In this document: positions 8,005-16,459 of the stretch, piece after piece | How the letters are laid out: each line of letters begins with the position of its first letter | Position numbering within the stretch: position 1 is the stretch's first letter | NCBI RefSeq assembly: GCF_027912495.1 | Contig: NZ_CP115463.1 | Location: 2,565,501 to 2,629,500, forward strand | DNA from: Caulobacter sp. NIBR1757 | GTDB lineage: Bacteria; Pseudomonadota; Alphaproteobacteria; Caulobacterales; Caulobacteraceae | Reading direction: 5' to 3' | DNA length: 64,000 bases | Position numbers and translations under genes: made by a program | Notes under the pieces: model-generated | The model's input: the letters and a program-made list of their open reading frames with translations, nothing else | Database searches by the model: none | What the model was told of the DNA's origin: nothing

Positions 8005-10344
8005 ATGGCCAAGCCTCCCCCCAAGACCTCGAAGTCTCCCAAGCCCGTCCGCGCTCCCCAGGGTCTGCCCGACAAGGACACCCTGATCGCCTTCCTGCGC
8101 GAGGCCGGCGAGGCCGGAAAGGCCGATATCGCCCGTCACTTCGGGCTGAAGGGCGCCGACCGCCGGGCCCTGCGCGAGATGCTGCGCGAACTGGAAGCCA
8201 AGGGCGATCTGGGCAAGCGCGGCCGCCGCGGCTTCGCCGAGGCCGGCGCCCTGCCGCCCGTGGGGGTGGCCGAAGTGGTCGAGCGGGACACCGACGGCGA
8301 CCTCTATGTGCGCCTCTCCAAGGGCGGCGACGACGCGCCGCTGGCCCGGCTGGCCCCGGATGCGGCCGAGAAGACCGCCGGCGCCCCCGGGCTCGGCGAC
8401 AAGCTGCTGGTCCGCTACGAGCGGCTGGAGACCGGAGAGATCGAGGCCCGGGTCATCAAGCGGCTGGGCCAGAGCGCCCACAAGATCCTCGGCGTCATCC
8501 GCAAGCAGCGCCGCGAGATCCGCGTCGAGCCCGTCGATCGCAAGAGCCGCGATGTCCTGCTGCTCTCCGAACACGACGGCCGCGACCTGAAGGACGGCGA
8601 CCTGGTCGTCGCCCAGATCCAGCTCAGTGGACCGCGCGAACGCTACGGCCCCAAGAACGGCAAGCTGCTGGAGGTGGTCGGCCGTGAGGACGAGCCGCGC
8701 GCCGCCTCCCTGATCGCCATCCACGCCCACGGCATCCCCACCGGCTTCAGCCCGCAGGCCGAAGCCGAGGCGGAAGACGCGAAGGAACCGACCCTCAAGG
8801 GCCGCGAGGACCTGCGCGACCTGCCTCTGATCACCATCGACCCCTCCGACGCCCGCGACCACGACGACGCGGTCTTCGCCCATCCCGACGACGACGCCCG
8901 CAACGAAGGCGGCTGGGTGGTCTGGGTGGCCATCGCCGACGTCGCCGCCTACGTCCGCCACGGCACGGCGCTGGACGCCGAGGCCCGTGAGAAGGGCAAC
9001 TCCACCTACTTCCCAGACCGGGTCGAGCCGATGCTGCCCGAGCGGCTGTCGGCCGGCCTGTGCTCCCTGCGCGAGGGCGAAAACCGGGCGACCATGGCCG
9101 TGCGCATGGTCTTCGGGGCCGACGGCAAGAAGCGCAGCCACCGCTTCGTGCGCGGCCTGATGCGCTCGGCCGCCAAGCTCTCCTACGAACAGGCCCAGGA
9201 CGCCATCGACGGCCGCCCGGACGACAAGACTGGTCCCCTGCTGGACAGCATCCTGAAACCCCTCTGGGCCGCCTACCACGTCATGCTGAAGGGCCGTCGC
9301 GCCCGCTCGCCCCTGGCCATCGAGAGCGACGAGCGCCGCATCCGCTTCAACCCGGAAGGCGAGATCGTCTCCATCGAACGCCGCCGCAGCCTGGAGGCCC
9401 ACCAGCTCATCGAGGAGATGATGGTGCAGGCCAACGTCTGCGCCGCCGAGACCCTGGAGCAGAAGAAGACGCCGCTGATCTACCGCGTCCACGACACCCC
9501 CTCGATGGAGAAGATGCAGTCGCTGGGCGAGTTCCTAGAGACGCTGGGCATCTCCTGGAGCAAGGGCGAGGCGCCGCGCACCGACCGCTTCAACAAGCTG
9601 CTGGCCGAGACCCGCGAGGGGCCGCACGCCCCGATCGTCAACGAGGTGGTCCTGCGCACCCAGATGCAGGCCCACTACAACAGCGACAACATCGGCCACT
9701 TCGGCCTGAACCTGGCCAAATACGCCCACTTCACCAGCCCGATCCGCCGCTATGCCGATCTGATCGTCCACCGGGCCCTGATCCGGGCCCTGGGCCTGGG
9801 CGACGACGGCCTGACCGATGGCGACATCAGCCAGATCAAGGACACGGCGGAGAAGATCACCTTCGCCGAGCGCCGCAGCATGGCGGCCGAGCGCGACGCC
9901 ACCGACCGCTATGTCGCCAGCTTCCTGGCCGACCGCGTGGGCGCGACCTTCCCGGGCCGCATCACCGGGGTGACGAGGTTCGGCCTGTTCGTGCGGCTGG
10001 AGGAGACCGGCGCCGACGGCCTGGTCCCGGTCTCGACCCTCGGCGAAGAATACTTCGTCCACGACGAGCGCCTGCACGCCCTGGTCGGCGAACGCTCCGG
10101 GGCCCGCTGGCCGCTCGGCATGGCCGTCGAGGTCAAGCTGCGCGAGGCCACCCCCGTCACCGGCGGCCTCCTCTTCGAAATGCTTTCGGAGCCCGCCAAG
10201 GCCGACCCCAACGCCCCCAGACCCCGCCTCGGCGTCCGCCGCCAGTTCAAGGACGGCGGCAATACCCGCGGCGGCCCACCCCGCAAGGGCGGCCCGGGGT
10301 TCTCGCGGTCGCCGGGGAAGCCGGGTGGCAAGAAGCGGCGGTAG
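8005..10344 (+). CDS. rnr: Ribonuclease R
   Basis: A 3'-5' exoribonuclease that degrades structured RNA and takes part in trans-translation quality control. The 779 residues show an N-terminal winged helix (IAFLREAGEAGKADIARHFG), cold-shock-like OB folds, the catalytic RNB domain with its metal-binding aspartates (TIDPSDARDHDDAVF at about 280), an S1 domain near 650-715 (PGRITGVTRFGLFVRLEETG) and a short Gly/Lys/Arg-rich tail. Length and order are normal for RNase R. It is 52 bases after the DUF4139 cluster; smpB, its trans-translation partner, is about 40 kb away in this window. Confidence 0.97.
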   Translation: MAKPPPKTSKSPKPVRAPQGLPDKDTLIAFLREAGEAGKADIARHFGLKGADRRALREMLRELEAKGDLGKRGRRGFAEAGALPPVGVAEVVERDTDGDLYVRLSKGGDDAPLARLAPDAAEKTAGAPGLGDKLLVRYERLETGEIEARVIKRLGQSAHKILGVIRKQRREIRVEPVDRKSRDVLLLSEHDGRDLKDGDLVVAQIQLSGPRERYGPKNGKLLEVVGREDEPRAASLIAIHAHGIPTGFSPQAEAEAEDAKEPTLKGREDLRDLPLITIDPSDARDHDDAVFAHPDDDARNEGGWVVWVAIADVAAYVRHGTALDAEAREKGNSTYFPDRVEPMLPERLSAGLCSLREGENRATMAVRMVFGADGKKRSHRFVRGLMRSAAKLSYEQAQDAIDGRPDDKTGPLLDSILKPLWAAYHVMLKGRRARSPLAIESDERRIRFNPEGEIVSIERRRSLEAHQLIEEMMVQANVCAAETLEQKKTPLIYRVHDTPSMEKMQSLGEFLETLGISWSKGEAPRTDRFNKLLAETREGPHAPIVNEVVLRTQMQAHYNSDNIGHFGLNLAKYAHFTSPIRRYADLIVHRALIRALGLGDDGLTDGDISQIKDTAEKITFAERRSMAAERDATDRYVASFLADRVGATFPGRITGVTRFGLFVRLEETGADGLVPVSTLGEEYFVHDERLHALVGERSGARWPLGMAVEVKLREATPVTGGLLFEMLSEPAKADPNAPRPRLGVRRQFKDGGNTRGGPPRKGGPGFSRSPGKPGGKKRR

Positions 10345-10354
10345 CACCCCAACT

Positions 10355-10477
10355 CTGTCATCCTCCGGCCGCGAAGCGGACCGGAGGACCCAAGGCGGCT
10401 CTGGAAAGACTCCCGGCAATCTTCACCCGGATAGTTGGGTCCCCCGGTTCCCGCTCCGCGGGCCCGGAGGATGACAG
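10355..10477. repeat. Dispersed inverted-repeat element, family B-prime, copy 1
   Basis: CTGTCATCCTCCGGCC on the left is matched by GGAGGATGACAG on the right, with inner GGACCCAA and TTGGGTCCC. The central GCGGCTCTGGAAAGACTC recurs in reverse complement inside the element at 37152-37273, so the two are homologous copies in opposite orientation. It lies in the 212-base gap after rnr. Confidence 0.8.
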
Positions 10478-10556
10478 CGTTTGGTTGGAGCGCGTGATTC
10501 ACTTGCTCCCGGCGCTGCTTCAGGCTCCCATGCCCCCAAACCCCGGGGGCCACACC

Positions 10557-11579
10557 ATGAAGCGCCAAGCCATCCTCACCGCAGCCATCGCGGCAACCCT
10601 CCTCGCCGCCCCCGCCCTGGCCAACGACTCCACCGCCGAACTCGCCGCCGGCGGCCTCATCCTCAAGACCACCGACAGCATCGAGATGCGGTCCGAGGAC
10701 CTCTTCATCAGCCAGAAGGAAGTGGTCGTGAAGTACCGCTTCCAGAACACCTCGGCCGCCCCGGTCAGCACCGTCGTCGCCTTCCCGATGCCCGACATCG
10801 GCGGCGAGGGCTTCTTCGAGAGCGACAACGGCCTGCCCAGCGACGACGCCACCAACCTTCTGCAGTTCCACACCCTGGTCGACGGCAAGCCGGTGAAGGC
10901 GCAGGTCGAGCAGAAGGCCATCGTGAAGGGCGTCGACCGCACCGCCTGGCTCAAGGCCCACGGCATCCCGCTGGCCGCCCACCGCCCCGAGGCCGGCAAG
11001 GCGCTCGACGCCCTTGGCAAGGCCGACAAGGACGAGGCCGTGCGCCTCGGCATCGCCTGGATCAGCGAATACGACGCCGGCAAGGGCTGGGAGTCGCACG
11101 CCGAGCCGGCCTGGGTGCTGAAGACCACCTTCTACTGGACCCAGGTCTTCCCGGCCGGGAAGATCGTCGAGGTCGAGCACCGCTACATCCCCGCCGTCGG
11201 CGGCAGCGTCGACACCATCGTCGGCATGTCCTCGGACGACGCCGAGTTCCGCGCCACCATCGACGCCGAGCGCAAGAAGTACTGCGTCGATCAGAGCTTC
11301 CTCGCCGCCCTCAACAAGGCCAGGCCCAAGGCCGAGGGCTCGATGAGCGGCTACACCGAAAAGCGCATCGGCTACGTCCTGAAGACCGGCGCCAACTGGG
11401 CCAAGCCGATCGGCGACTTCCGCCTGGTGATCGACAAGGGCGCACCCGACAACCTGGTCAGCTTCTGCGCCACCGGCGTCAAGAAGATCGCCCCGACCCG
11501 GTTCGAGGTCGTCAAGAAGGACTATCGCCCGGACAGCGACCTGGAAATCCTCATCCTCGAACCGCTGCGCGCCGAGTAA
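10557..11579 (+). CDS. Secreted DUF4424 domain protein
   Basis: A 340-residue exported protein. The signal peptide is MKRQAILTAAIAATLLAAPALA, with likely cleavage before NDSTAEL. The mature part fits DUF4424: ELAAGGLILKTTDSIEMRSEDL, then KYRFQNTSAAPVSTVVAFPMPD and GKIVEVEHRYIPAVGGS. The start at 10557 is the only one that yields a signal peptide; the same frame is open further upstream only because it overlaps rnr in another frame. Function is not known. Like the DUF4139 proteins nearby it is beta-rich and exported, which may or may not mean a shared role. Confidence 0.85.
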   Translation: MKRQAILTAAIAATLLAAPALANDSTAELAAGGLILKTTDSIEMRSEDLFISQKEVVVKYRFQNTSAAPVSTVVAFPMPDIGGEGFFESDNGLPSDDATNLLQFHTLVDGKPVKAQVEQKAIVKGVDRTAWLKAHGIPLAAHRPEAGKALDALGKADKDEAVRLGIAWISEYDAGKGWESHAEPAWVLKTTFYWTQVFPAGKIVEVEHRYIPAVGGSVDTIVGMSSDDAEFRATIDAERKKYCVDQSFLAALNKARPKAEGSMSGYTEKRIGYVLKTGANWAKPIGDFRLVIDKGAPDNLVSFCATGVKKIAPTRFEVVKKDYRPDSDLEILILEPLRAE

Positions 11580-11922
11580 CGGGCGACATACCCCAGATTC
11601 AAAACGCGCCGAGCGACCTGTCCGGGCCCATCGTTCGCGCCGCGCTCGCGTCCAACCGTGGAGGTAGGACAACGATAGGCTTTCGGTGGGTGAAAAGACG
11701 GTTGTGGAGCGGCGAATTGGCAGATTCGGGTGGTCCCAAAGGCGGTATCGGATGGGTGTTATTTCATTGAAATAACTGCGGAATATTTTCACGGCCGATG
11801 CTATAATCAGCTTCGCTTCGACCGACGCCGCCTTTTGGCGCGCTCCGCCCGGCGACCACCCTCTCCTGCCGCTTCGCAACGACATACTTTCGCCGGGCCG
11901 CCAGCCCCGTACACTGCCGCCC
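11580..11922. other. Intergenic gap upstream of Nudix pair
   Basis: No gene is seen in this 343-base gap. It is AT-richer than its surroundings in its second half. It holds a perfect 19-bp palindrome at 11758-11776 and a consensus-like TATAAT at 11802-11807, both listed separately. No terminator with a T-run follows the DUF4424 gene. Confidence 0.6.
11758..11776. promoter_or_regulatory. Perfect 19-bp palindrome, likely operator
   Basis: GTTATTTCATTGAAATAAC is perfectly symmetric (9-bp arms, one central base) and very AT-rich for this genome. It ends 25 bases before TATAAT at 11802-11807 (inside GCTATAATC, close to the Caulobacter -10 consensus), so it sits about where a -35 or an activator/repressor site would be. 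The first gene downstream is the Nudix hydrolase at 11923. The binding protein is unknown. Confidence 0.5.
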
Positions 11923-12648
11923 ATGACGAAACCGATCCTCGATCCCAACTACGACCCGCGCAGCGACGGCGCCATGCGCGACGGCGGCAAGGCGATCCGG
12001 CCGCGCCATGCGGCGACGCTGATCGTGGTGCGACGGGATGCGGAGAAGCCGCGGCTGCTGATGGGCCGTCGGGCCAAGGGCCACGCCTTCATGCCGTCCA
12101 AATGGGTGTTCCCGGGCGGCCGGGTCGATCGCGGCGACTTCACCGCCCCTTCGGCCAGCGAGCTCGATCCGGACGTCGAAGCCAAGCTGGCGCTGACCCT
12201 GCGCCACAAGTCCCCCGCCCTGCCCCGCGCGCTGGCCATGGCGGCGGTGCGCGAGACCTTCGAGGAGGTCGGCCTGCTGCTGGCCAAACCTGCCCCCACC
12301 CGGCCCGGCGCCGGCCCTTGGCGCGAGTTCCTGGCCCAGGGCGCGGCCCCCGACCTGGCGGCCCTGAGCTTCGTGGCCCGGGCCATCACCCCGCCCTACC
12401 GGCCGCGCCGCTTCGACGCCCGCTTCTTCATGGCCGACGCCGAGGCCCTCGTCAGCCTGGAGCGCCAGCCCGACTGCGGCGAGCTGGACGAGATCGCCTG
12501 GGTCGACCTCGACGAGGCCCTGGCCCTGGACCTGCCCAACATCACCCGCTTCGTCGTCGCTGAGGTGGCCGAACGGCTGACCGGCGCCGAGCGACCGGCG
12601 CCCTTCATGCGCTTCCTGCAGGGCGCCCGGCGGCTGGACTACCTGTGA
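11923..12648 (+). CDS. Nudix hydrolase, NUDT19/NUDT7-like with split box
   Basis: A 241-residue hydrolase of nucleoside-diphosphate-linked compounds; in this subfamily CoA or acyl-CoA derivatives are common substrates, but the substrate here is not shown. The start of the Nudix box (VFPGGRVDRGDF, about residues 63-74) and its catalytic half (AAVRETFEEVGLLL, about 106-119) are separated by an insert of about 35 residues, as in NUDT19-type proteins. The first glutamate of the classical box is replaced by Asp. The stop overlaps the GTG start of the next Nudix gene, so the two are translationally coupled. Confidence 0.85.
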   Translation: MTKPILDPNYDPRSDGAMRDGGKAIRPRHAATLIVVRRDAEKPRLLMGRRAKGHAFMPSKWVFPGGRVDRGDFTAPSASELDPDVEAKLALTLRHKSPALPRALAMAAVRETFEEVGLLLAKPAPTRPGAGPWREFLAQGAAPDLAALSFVARAITPPYRPRRFDARFFMADAEALVSLERQPDCGELDEIAWVDLDEALALDLPNITRFVVAEVAERLTGAERPAPFMRFLQGARRLDYL

Positions 12649-13217
12649 CCGACCCGAAATCCCTGCCCGTCCGCCCAAGGCATGCCGCCAGCCTGATCCT
12701 GCTGCGCGGGACCGGGCGAAACGCCCAGGTGCTGATGGGCAAGCGCCCCCGCAAATCGCGCTTCGCCCCCGACGTCTTCGTGTTTCCGGGCGGTGCGGTC
12801 GATCCGGCCGACCGGGAGCGGCCCAGACACCTGTCGCCGCTCTGCGCCCGCCTGACCCATGCGCCGGGCCGCCTGGCCGGCGCCCTGGCGGCGGCGGCCG
12901 TGCGCGAAACCTTCGAGGAGACCGGCCTCACCCTGCCCGACGACGCGCCCCTGACCCTGGCGGCCCGGGCCATCACCCCGACCAACAGCCCGGTCCGCTT
13001 CCACGCCCGCTTCTTCAAGGCCGACGCCGCCGACATGACCGGAACCCTGGCCGACTCGGACGAGCTGTCCGAACTCGCCTTCCGCCCCCTGCCCGAGGCG
13101 CGGCGGCTGCCGCTTTTCGATATCACCGAGGCCATCCTCGACGCCCTGATGGCCGACGACCCGCCGTTCCTGTTCACCTACCGATACGGCAAGGCGCGGC
13201 TGAAGACCCTGATCTAG
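12645..13217 (+). CDS. Nudix hydrolase, second of a coupled pair
   Basis: A 190-residue Nudix protein starting at a GTG that overlaps the previous stop (GTGA). RPRHAASLILLRG and VFVFPGGAVDPADRE are followed, after an insert, by AAVRETFEETGLTLP, the REUXEEXGU half of the box. The shared insert position and the matching RARFF/HARFFKADA region show it is a diverged duplicate of the upstream gene. The C-terminus is shorter. It ends in CTAG at 13214-13217, which is also the stop of the opposing gene. Confidence 0.83.
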   Translation: MTDPKSLPVRPRHAASLILLRGTGRNAQVLMGKRPRKSRFAPDVFVFPGGAVDPADRERPRHLSPLCARLTHAPGRLAGALAAAAVRETFEETGLTLPDDAPLTLAARAITPTNSPVRFHARFFKADAADMTGTLADSDELSELAFRPLPEARRLPLFDITEAILDALMADDPPFLFTYRYGKARLKTLI

Positions 13218-13768
13218 GGCAGCGGCTTCGTCAGGTCGAACTCGACCCGGAAATGGCGATTCGGCCGGCGCAGTTCGTAGGCGAAGACCGTGTCGGTCAG
13301 CTCCAGGGCCCAGACATTGCTCACGGACGCCGGATTGCCCTTTTCCTGGAAGAGCGTCTTCGAAAAGGCGTCGGCCGGAAACTCCATCCGGGTCCATTGC
13401 TCTGGGCCGACGGTGTCGCCGCCGTACTGGGACAGCACATCTTCCGTGCCGTCCTCATGCCGGTGATCGTGTTTGAGCCTGAGCTGGGCCCCGCTCAGCC
13501 GCGTGATGACCCAGGTCCGGGACCGGTCCTCGTCGATGCTGAAGGGGATTCGCACCGTATCGGCGCTGCAGTCGGCCACTCGCATGACCAGCCGCTTGCC
13601 TGCAAAGTCCTTGTCGGCCGGATCGGTCGTCACGACCCGTCCTTCATAGGCCTTGCCGCACAGGCGCTTCAAACCATCGAAAAACAGCCCTGGTTTGGGC
13701 AGGACTTCGGCCTGAACCGGCCAGGCGGAGGCGATCAGCAGGAGGGCGACGATCAGGAAACGCTTCAT
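13214..13768 (-). CDS. Hypothetical exported protein
   Basis: A 184-residue protein with a clear signal peptide (MKRFLIVALLLIASAWPVQA). The mature part has two cysteines (RLCGKAY and VADCSAD) that could form a disulphide, and looks beta-rich. I do not recognise a family. It faces the Nudix pair and shares the four bases CTAG with it as reciprocal stop codons. Upstream it is divergent from rpmG, whose promoter candidate begins only 26 bases away. Confidence 0.75.
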   Translation of the reverse strand: MKRFLIVALLLIASAWPVQAEVLPKPGLFFDGLKRLCGKAYEGRVVTTDPADKDFAGKRLVMRVADCSADTVRIPFSIDEDRSRTWVITRLSGAQLRLKHDHRHEDGTEDVLSQYGGDTVGPEQWTRMEFPADAFSKTLFQEKGNPASVSNVWALELTDTVFAYELRRPNRHFRVEFDLTKPLP

Positions 13769-13793
13769 CCGCCGACCCTATGCGCCACAGGCG

Positions 13794-13821
13794 TTGACTT
13801 CCAGCGATCCATGCGTATGTT
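13794..13821 (+). promoter_or_regulatory. Candidate sigma-70-type promoter for rpmG
   Basis: TTGACT at 13794-13799 and TATGTT at 13816-13821 are separated by 16 bases. They lie 46 bases before the rpmG start codon in the short divergent gap. This fits a strong ribosomal-protein promoter, but it is read by eye only. Confidence 0.45.
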
Positions 13822-13866
13822 CCGCGCCTCGCGAGAATTCGGCCCTGCGGCCATGAGGACATTGCT

Positions 13867-14034
13867 ATGGCCAAACCGGCATCCATCAAGATCCGCCTGA
13901 ACTCCACGGCGGATACCGGCTTCTTCTACGTCACCAAGAAGAACGCCCGCACCAAGACCGAGAAGATGGTCCTGAAGAAGTACGACCCCGTCGTGCGCAA
14001 GCACGTCGAGTTCAAGGAAGGCAAGATCAAGTAA
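13867..14034 (+). CDS. rpmG: 50S ribosomal protein L33
   Basis: A 55-residue ribosomal protein. The translation begins [19 protein letters not shown] and continues with [20 protein letters not shown], which is the L33 pattern. It lacks the CXXC pairs, so it is the zinc-free form. It is a single gene with its own promoter candidate and a strong terminator 25 bases after the stop. The pleD-divK operon lies nearby, in a neighbourhood that resembles Caulobacter. Confidence 0.95.
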   Translation: MAKPASIKIRLNSTADTGFFYVTKKNARTKTEKMVLKKYDPVVRKHVEFKEGKIK

Positions 14035-14058
14035 GCTGTCCAAGCCACTGGATTTGGA

Positions 14059-14086
14059 AACGCCCGGCTTCACCGCCGGGCGTTTT
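14059..14086 (+). terminator. Rho-independent terminator after rpmG
   Basis: AACGCCCGGC and GCCGGGCGTT form a perfect 10-bp stem around the loop TTCACC, followed by TT. The stem is preceded by AAA, so it could also serve the minus-strand gene that ends at 14099, coming from the other side. Confidence 0.9.
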
Positions 14087-14098
14087 GCTGTGTGGGGT

Positions 14099-14506
14099 TC
14101 AGCGCTTGTCCTTGGGGGGACGGGTGCCGATGAACGGCTTCTGGGTGGTCGGCAGGCTCCAGAACAGACCCATCACCGTCAGGCCCAGCAGGCCGAGCAT
14201 GGCGAAGGTGATCACGGTCAGATGGGGCGTGTAGCCCTCGCCCGGCAGGGAATCGATGTGGCGAAAGGTCGATCCCCAGAGCGCCAGCAACATGGCGCCC
14301 CAGCCGGCGCTGAGCATACGGGCCCTGGTGCTGCTGCTTCCCCGCAGGACAAGCCAACCGGCCAGCGTCAACAGGATGCCGGCCAGGATATCGTCGATCC
14401 AATAGGGCCACCACAGGGTGTTGACCGCCTGCCGGACGACGCTGACGCCGGTCGCAACCGGTCCGAGACATACGGCGATCCAGGCGGACCTCGTTCGCGT
14501 TTCCAT
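14099..14506 (-). CDS. Small multi-pass membrane protein
   Basis: About 135 residues with four likely membrane helices: SAWIAVCLGPVATGVSVV, DDILAGILLTLAGWLVLR, MLSAGWGAMLLALWG and LTVITFAMLGLLGLTVMGLF. I chose the start METRTRSAWI because the longer reading (from 14569) adds 21 residues of low-hydrophobicity sequence with no family sense. No family is recognised. It is convergent with rpmG across the shared terminator. Confidence 0.65.
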   Translation of the reverse strand: METRTRSAWIAVCLGPVATGVSVVRQAVNTLWWPYWIDDILAGILLTLAGWLVLRGSSSTRARMLSAGWGAMLLALWGSTFRHIDSLPGEGYTPHLTVITFAMLGLLGLTVMGLFWSLPTTQKPFIGTRPPKDKR

Positions 14507-14607
14507 CCCCAGCCGCCCCTTCGGAACACCGCGTTTCGTTGAGCAGTCGCTTGGCCGCGACCCGACCATTTCCGTATTAGGTCAGCCCCCTAGGAAATCC
14601 AGAGAAT

Positions 14608-14628
14608 ACTACCCCTGAAATGGGTAGT
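14608..14628. promoter_or_regulatory. Short inverted repeat between two minus-strand genes
   Basis: ACTACCC and GGGTAGT flank a 7-base spacer. It lies about 100 bases upstream of the small membrane protein gene and 60 bases after the end of pleD. It could be an operator or a weak hairpin. No T-run follows. Confidence 0.35.
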
Positions 14629-14689
14629 CGAATGTCGTGCCTCAGACCAACCTGTGGACTGATACCGCGGTTACATCGATAGGCCAATT

Positions 14690-16054
14690 TCAGGCCGCGC
14701 GGGCGATAACCCGGTTCCGGCCGGCGTGCTTGGCCTCGTAGACCGCGCCGTCCGCCCGCTTGAGCAGGGTCTCGGGGGTATCAAGGTCGGTGACCGTGCT
14801 GGCCACCCCGACCGAGATGGTCACGGTCAGCAGTTCCTTGCCGCCCGCCACCCGGAAGGGCGAGCCGGCGACATGCAGCCGGATGCGCTCGGCGATCCGC
14901 TCGGCGTCAGCCAGGCGGGTGCCGGGCATGATCACCGTGAACTCCTCGCCGCCATAGCGGCAGGGCAGGTCGACGGCCCGGACATTGGTCGCCAGCCGCA
15001 CCGCGAACTCGCGCAGCACCTCGTCGCCGGCGTCATGGCCGAAGCTGTCGTTGATCTTCTTGAAGTGATCGATGTCGATCATCAGGGCGGCCACCGGCTC
15101 GCCCCCCATGCTGGCCCGCTTCACCAGGGCTGCCAACTGGGTCTCCATGTAGCGGCGGTTATGCAGGCCGGTCAGCTGATCGGTGACGGCCAGCTCCAGC
15201 GAATGGTCGAGGTTCTGGCGCAGGAAGTCGGTGTAGCGCTTGCGCTTGATCTGGGTGCGGGCCCGGGCCGACAGCTCCTGCGGATCAATGGGACGGGTCA
15301 GGATGTCGTTGACGCCGATCTCCAGCGCCTTGACCAGCCGCGGCCGGTCGTCGGGATCGACGATGACCAGCACCGGCACGCCCCGACTCTGCTCGTCCGA
15401 GCGCAGAGCGGCGCAGAAGCGCAGGCCGTCGAAGGCCTTGGCGGCAGCGTTGACGATGATGATGTCGACCGGCCCGCGGGCGGTCTGCAGGGCTTTGTCG
15501 TAGTCGCTCTCGACCACGGGGCGATGCTCGACGGCCAGCTCGCTGGCGATCCGCTGCGACTGGCGCTCGTTGTCGTCGACGATCAGGATGCGGCCGCCAA
15601 CCCCGCCCAGGCGGGCGGCGGCGCCGGCGATGACGCCCATGCGGCGACCCGATTCCTCGCGCTGGCGCAGTTCGTCGATGACCAGCTTCAGGCGGGTGAG
15701 GCTGCGCACCCGGGCGAACATCATCACATCGTCGATCGGCTTGGTCAGGAACTCGTCCGCCCCGGCCTCGAGCCCCTCGATGCGATCGGACCGGCCGTCG
15801 AGGGCGGTGACCAGCACGACGGGGATGTGGCGGGTTTCCGGATCTTCCTTCAACCGGCGGCAAACCTGGAAGCCGTCCATGCCGGGCATCATGACATCGA
15901 GCAGGACGATATCGGGCTTTTCCTTGGCGGCGATGGCCAGGGCCGTCGGCCCGTCGCAGGCGGTCAGCACCTCGTAGTACTCGGCCGTCAGCTTGGCCTC
16001 GAGCAGGCGGACGTTCGCCTCGATATCGTCGACTACGAGAATACGTGCACTCAT
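14690..16054 (-). CDS. pleD: Response regulator diguanylate cyclase PleD
   Basis: Makes cyclic-di-GMP from GTP at the pole after phosphorylation and drives the swarmer-to-stalked transition in Caulobacter. The 454 residues match PleD exactly in plan: receiver 1 with phosphoacceptor D53 (LLDVMMPGMDG), adaptor receiver 2 (ILIVDDNERQSQRIASEL), and a GGDEF domain. The catalytic motif is GGEEF, and the allosteric I-site RxxD is present as RAVD just before it (NVRAVDLPCRYGGEEF), so the enzyme should be active and product-inhibited. The start MSARILVVDDIEANVRLLEA is the family start; the longer frame overlaps divK. It follows divK by 4 bases. Confidence 0.97.
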   Translation of the reverse strand: MSARILVVDDIEANVRLLEAKLTAEYYEVLTACDGPTALAIAAKEKPDIVLLDVMMPGMDGFQVCRRLKEDPETRHIPVVLVTALDGRSDRIEGLEAGADEFLTKPIDDVMMFARVRSLTRLKLVIDELRQREESGRRMGVIAGAAARLGGVGGRILIVDDNERQSQRIASELAVEHRPVVESDYDKALQTARGPVDIIIVNAAAKAFDGLRFCAALRSDEQSRGVPVLVIVDPDDRPRLVKALEIGVNDILTRPIDPQELSARARTQIKRKRYTDFLRQNLDHSLELAVTDQLTGLHNRRYMETQLAALVKRASMGGEPVAALMIDIDHFKKINDSFGHDAGDEVLREFAVRLATNVRAVDLPCRYGGEEFTVIMPGTRLADAERIAERIRLHVAGSPFRVAGGKELLTVTISVGVASTVTDLDTPETLLKRADGAVYEAKHAGRNRVIARAA

Positions 16055-16058
16055 CGCC

Positions 16059-16424
16059 CTACCCCAGGAAGCGGCGGATGGTGTCCAGGAAGTGGGACAC
16101 CGAAATCGGTTTGGAGATGTAGGCCTCGCAGCCGCCTTCGCGGATACGCTCTTCATCGCCCTTCATGGCAAAGGCTGTTACGGCGATGACCGGAATATGG
16201 CTGAGCTCATCATCTTCCTTCAGCCATTTGGTCACTTCCAGGCCGCTGATCTCCGGCAGCTGGATGTCCATCAATATCAGGTCCGGCCGGTGCTCGCGGG
16301 CCAGCGACAGCGCGGACAGGCCCTCGCGCGTCTGAAGAGTTTCATACCCTTGCGCGTCGAGCAGGTCGTGGAAGAGCTTCATGTTGAGCTCGTTATCCTC
16401 GACGATGAGGACCTTCTTCGCCAT
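16059..16424 (-). CDS. divK: Single-domain response regulator DivK
   Basis: An essential cell-fate regulator in Caulobacter that is phosphorylated by DivJ, dephosphorylated by PleC, and acts on DivL/CckA to lower CtrA activity. Its 121 residues form one receiver domain: acidic pocket E9 D10, phosphoacceptor D53 in [16 protein letters not shown], and conserved [13 protein letters not shown] and SKPISV. The C-terminus (DTIRRFLG) is a few residues shorter than in C. crescentus. It is the first gene of the divK-pleD operon, and a CtrA-like site lies 85-99 bases upstream of its start. Confidence 0.97.
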   Translation of the reverse strand: MAKKVLIVEDNELNMKLFHDLLDAQGYETLQTREGLSALSLAREHRPDLILMDIQLPEISGLEVTKWLKEDDELSHIPVIAVTAFAMKGDEERIREGGCEAYISKPISVSHFLDTIRRFLG

Positions 16425-16459
16425 CTAGCGTTGGACCTTAAGACCGGAATGCGTGCGAA

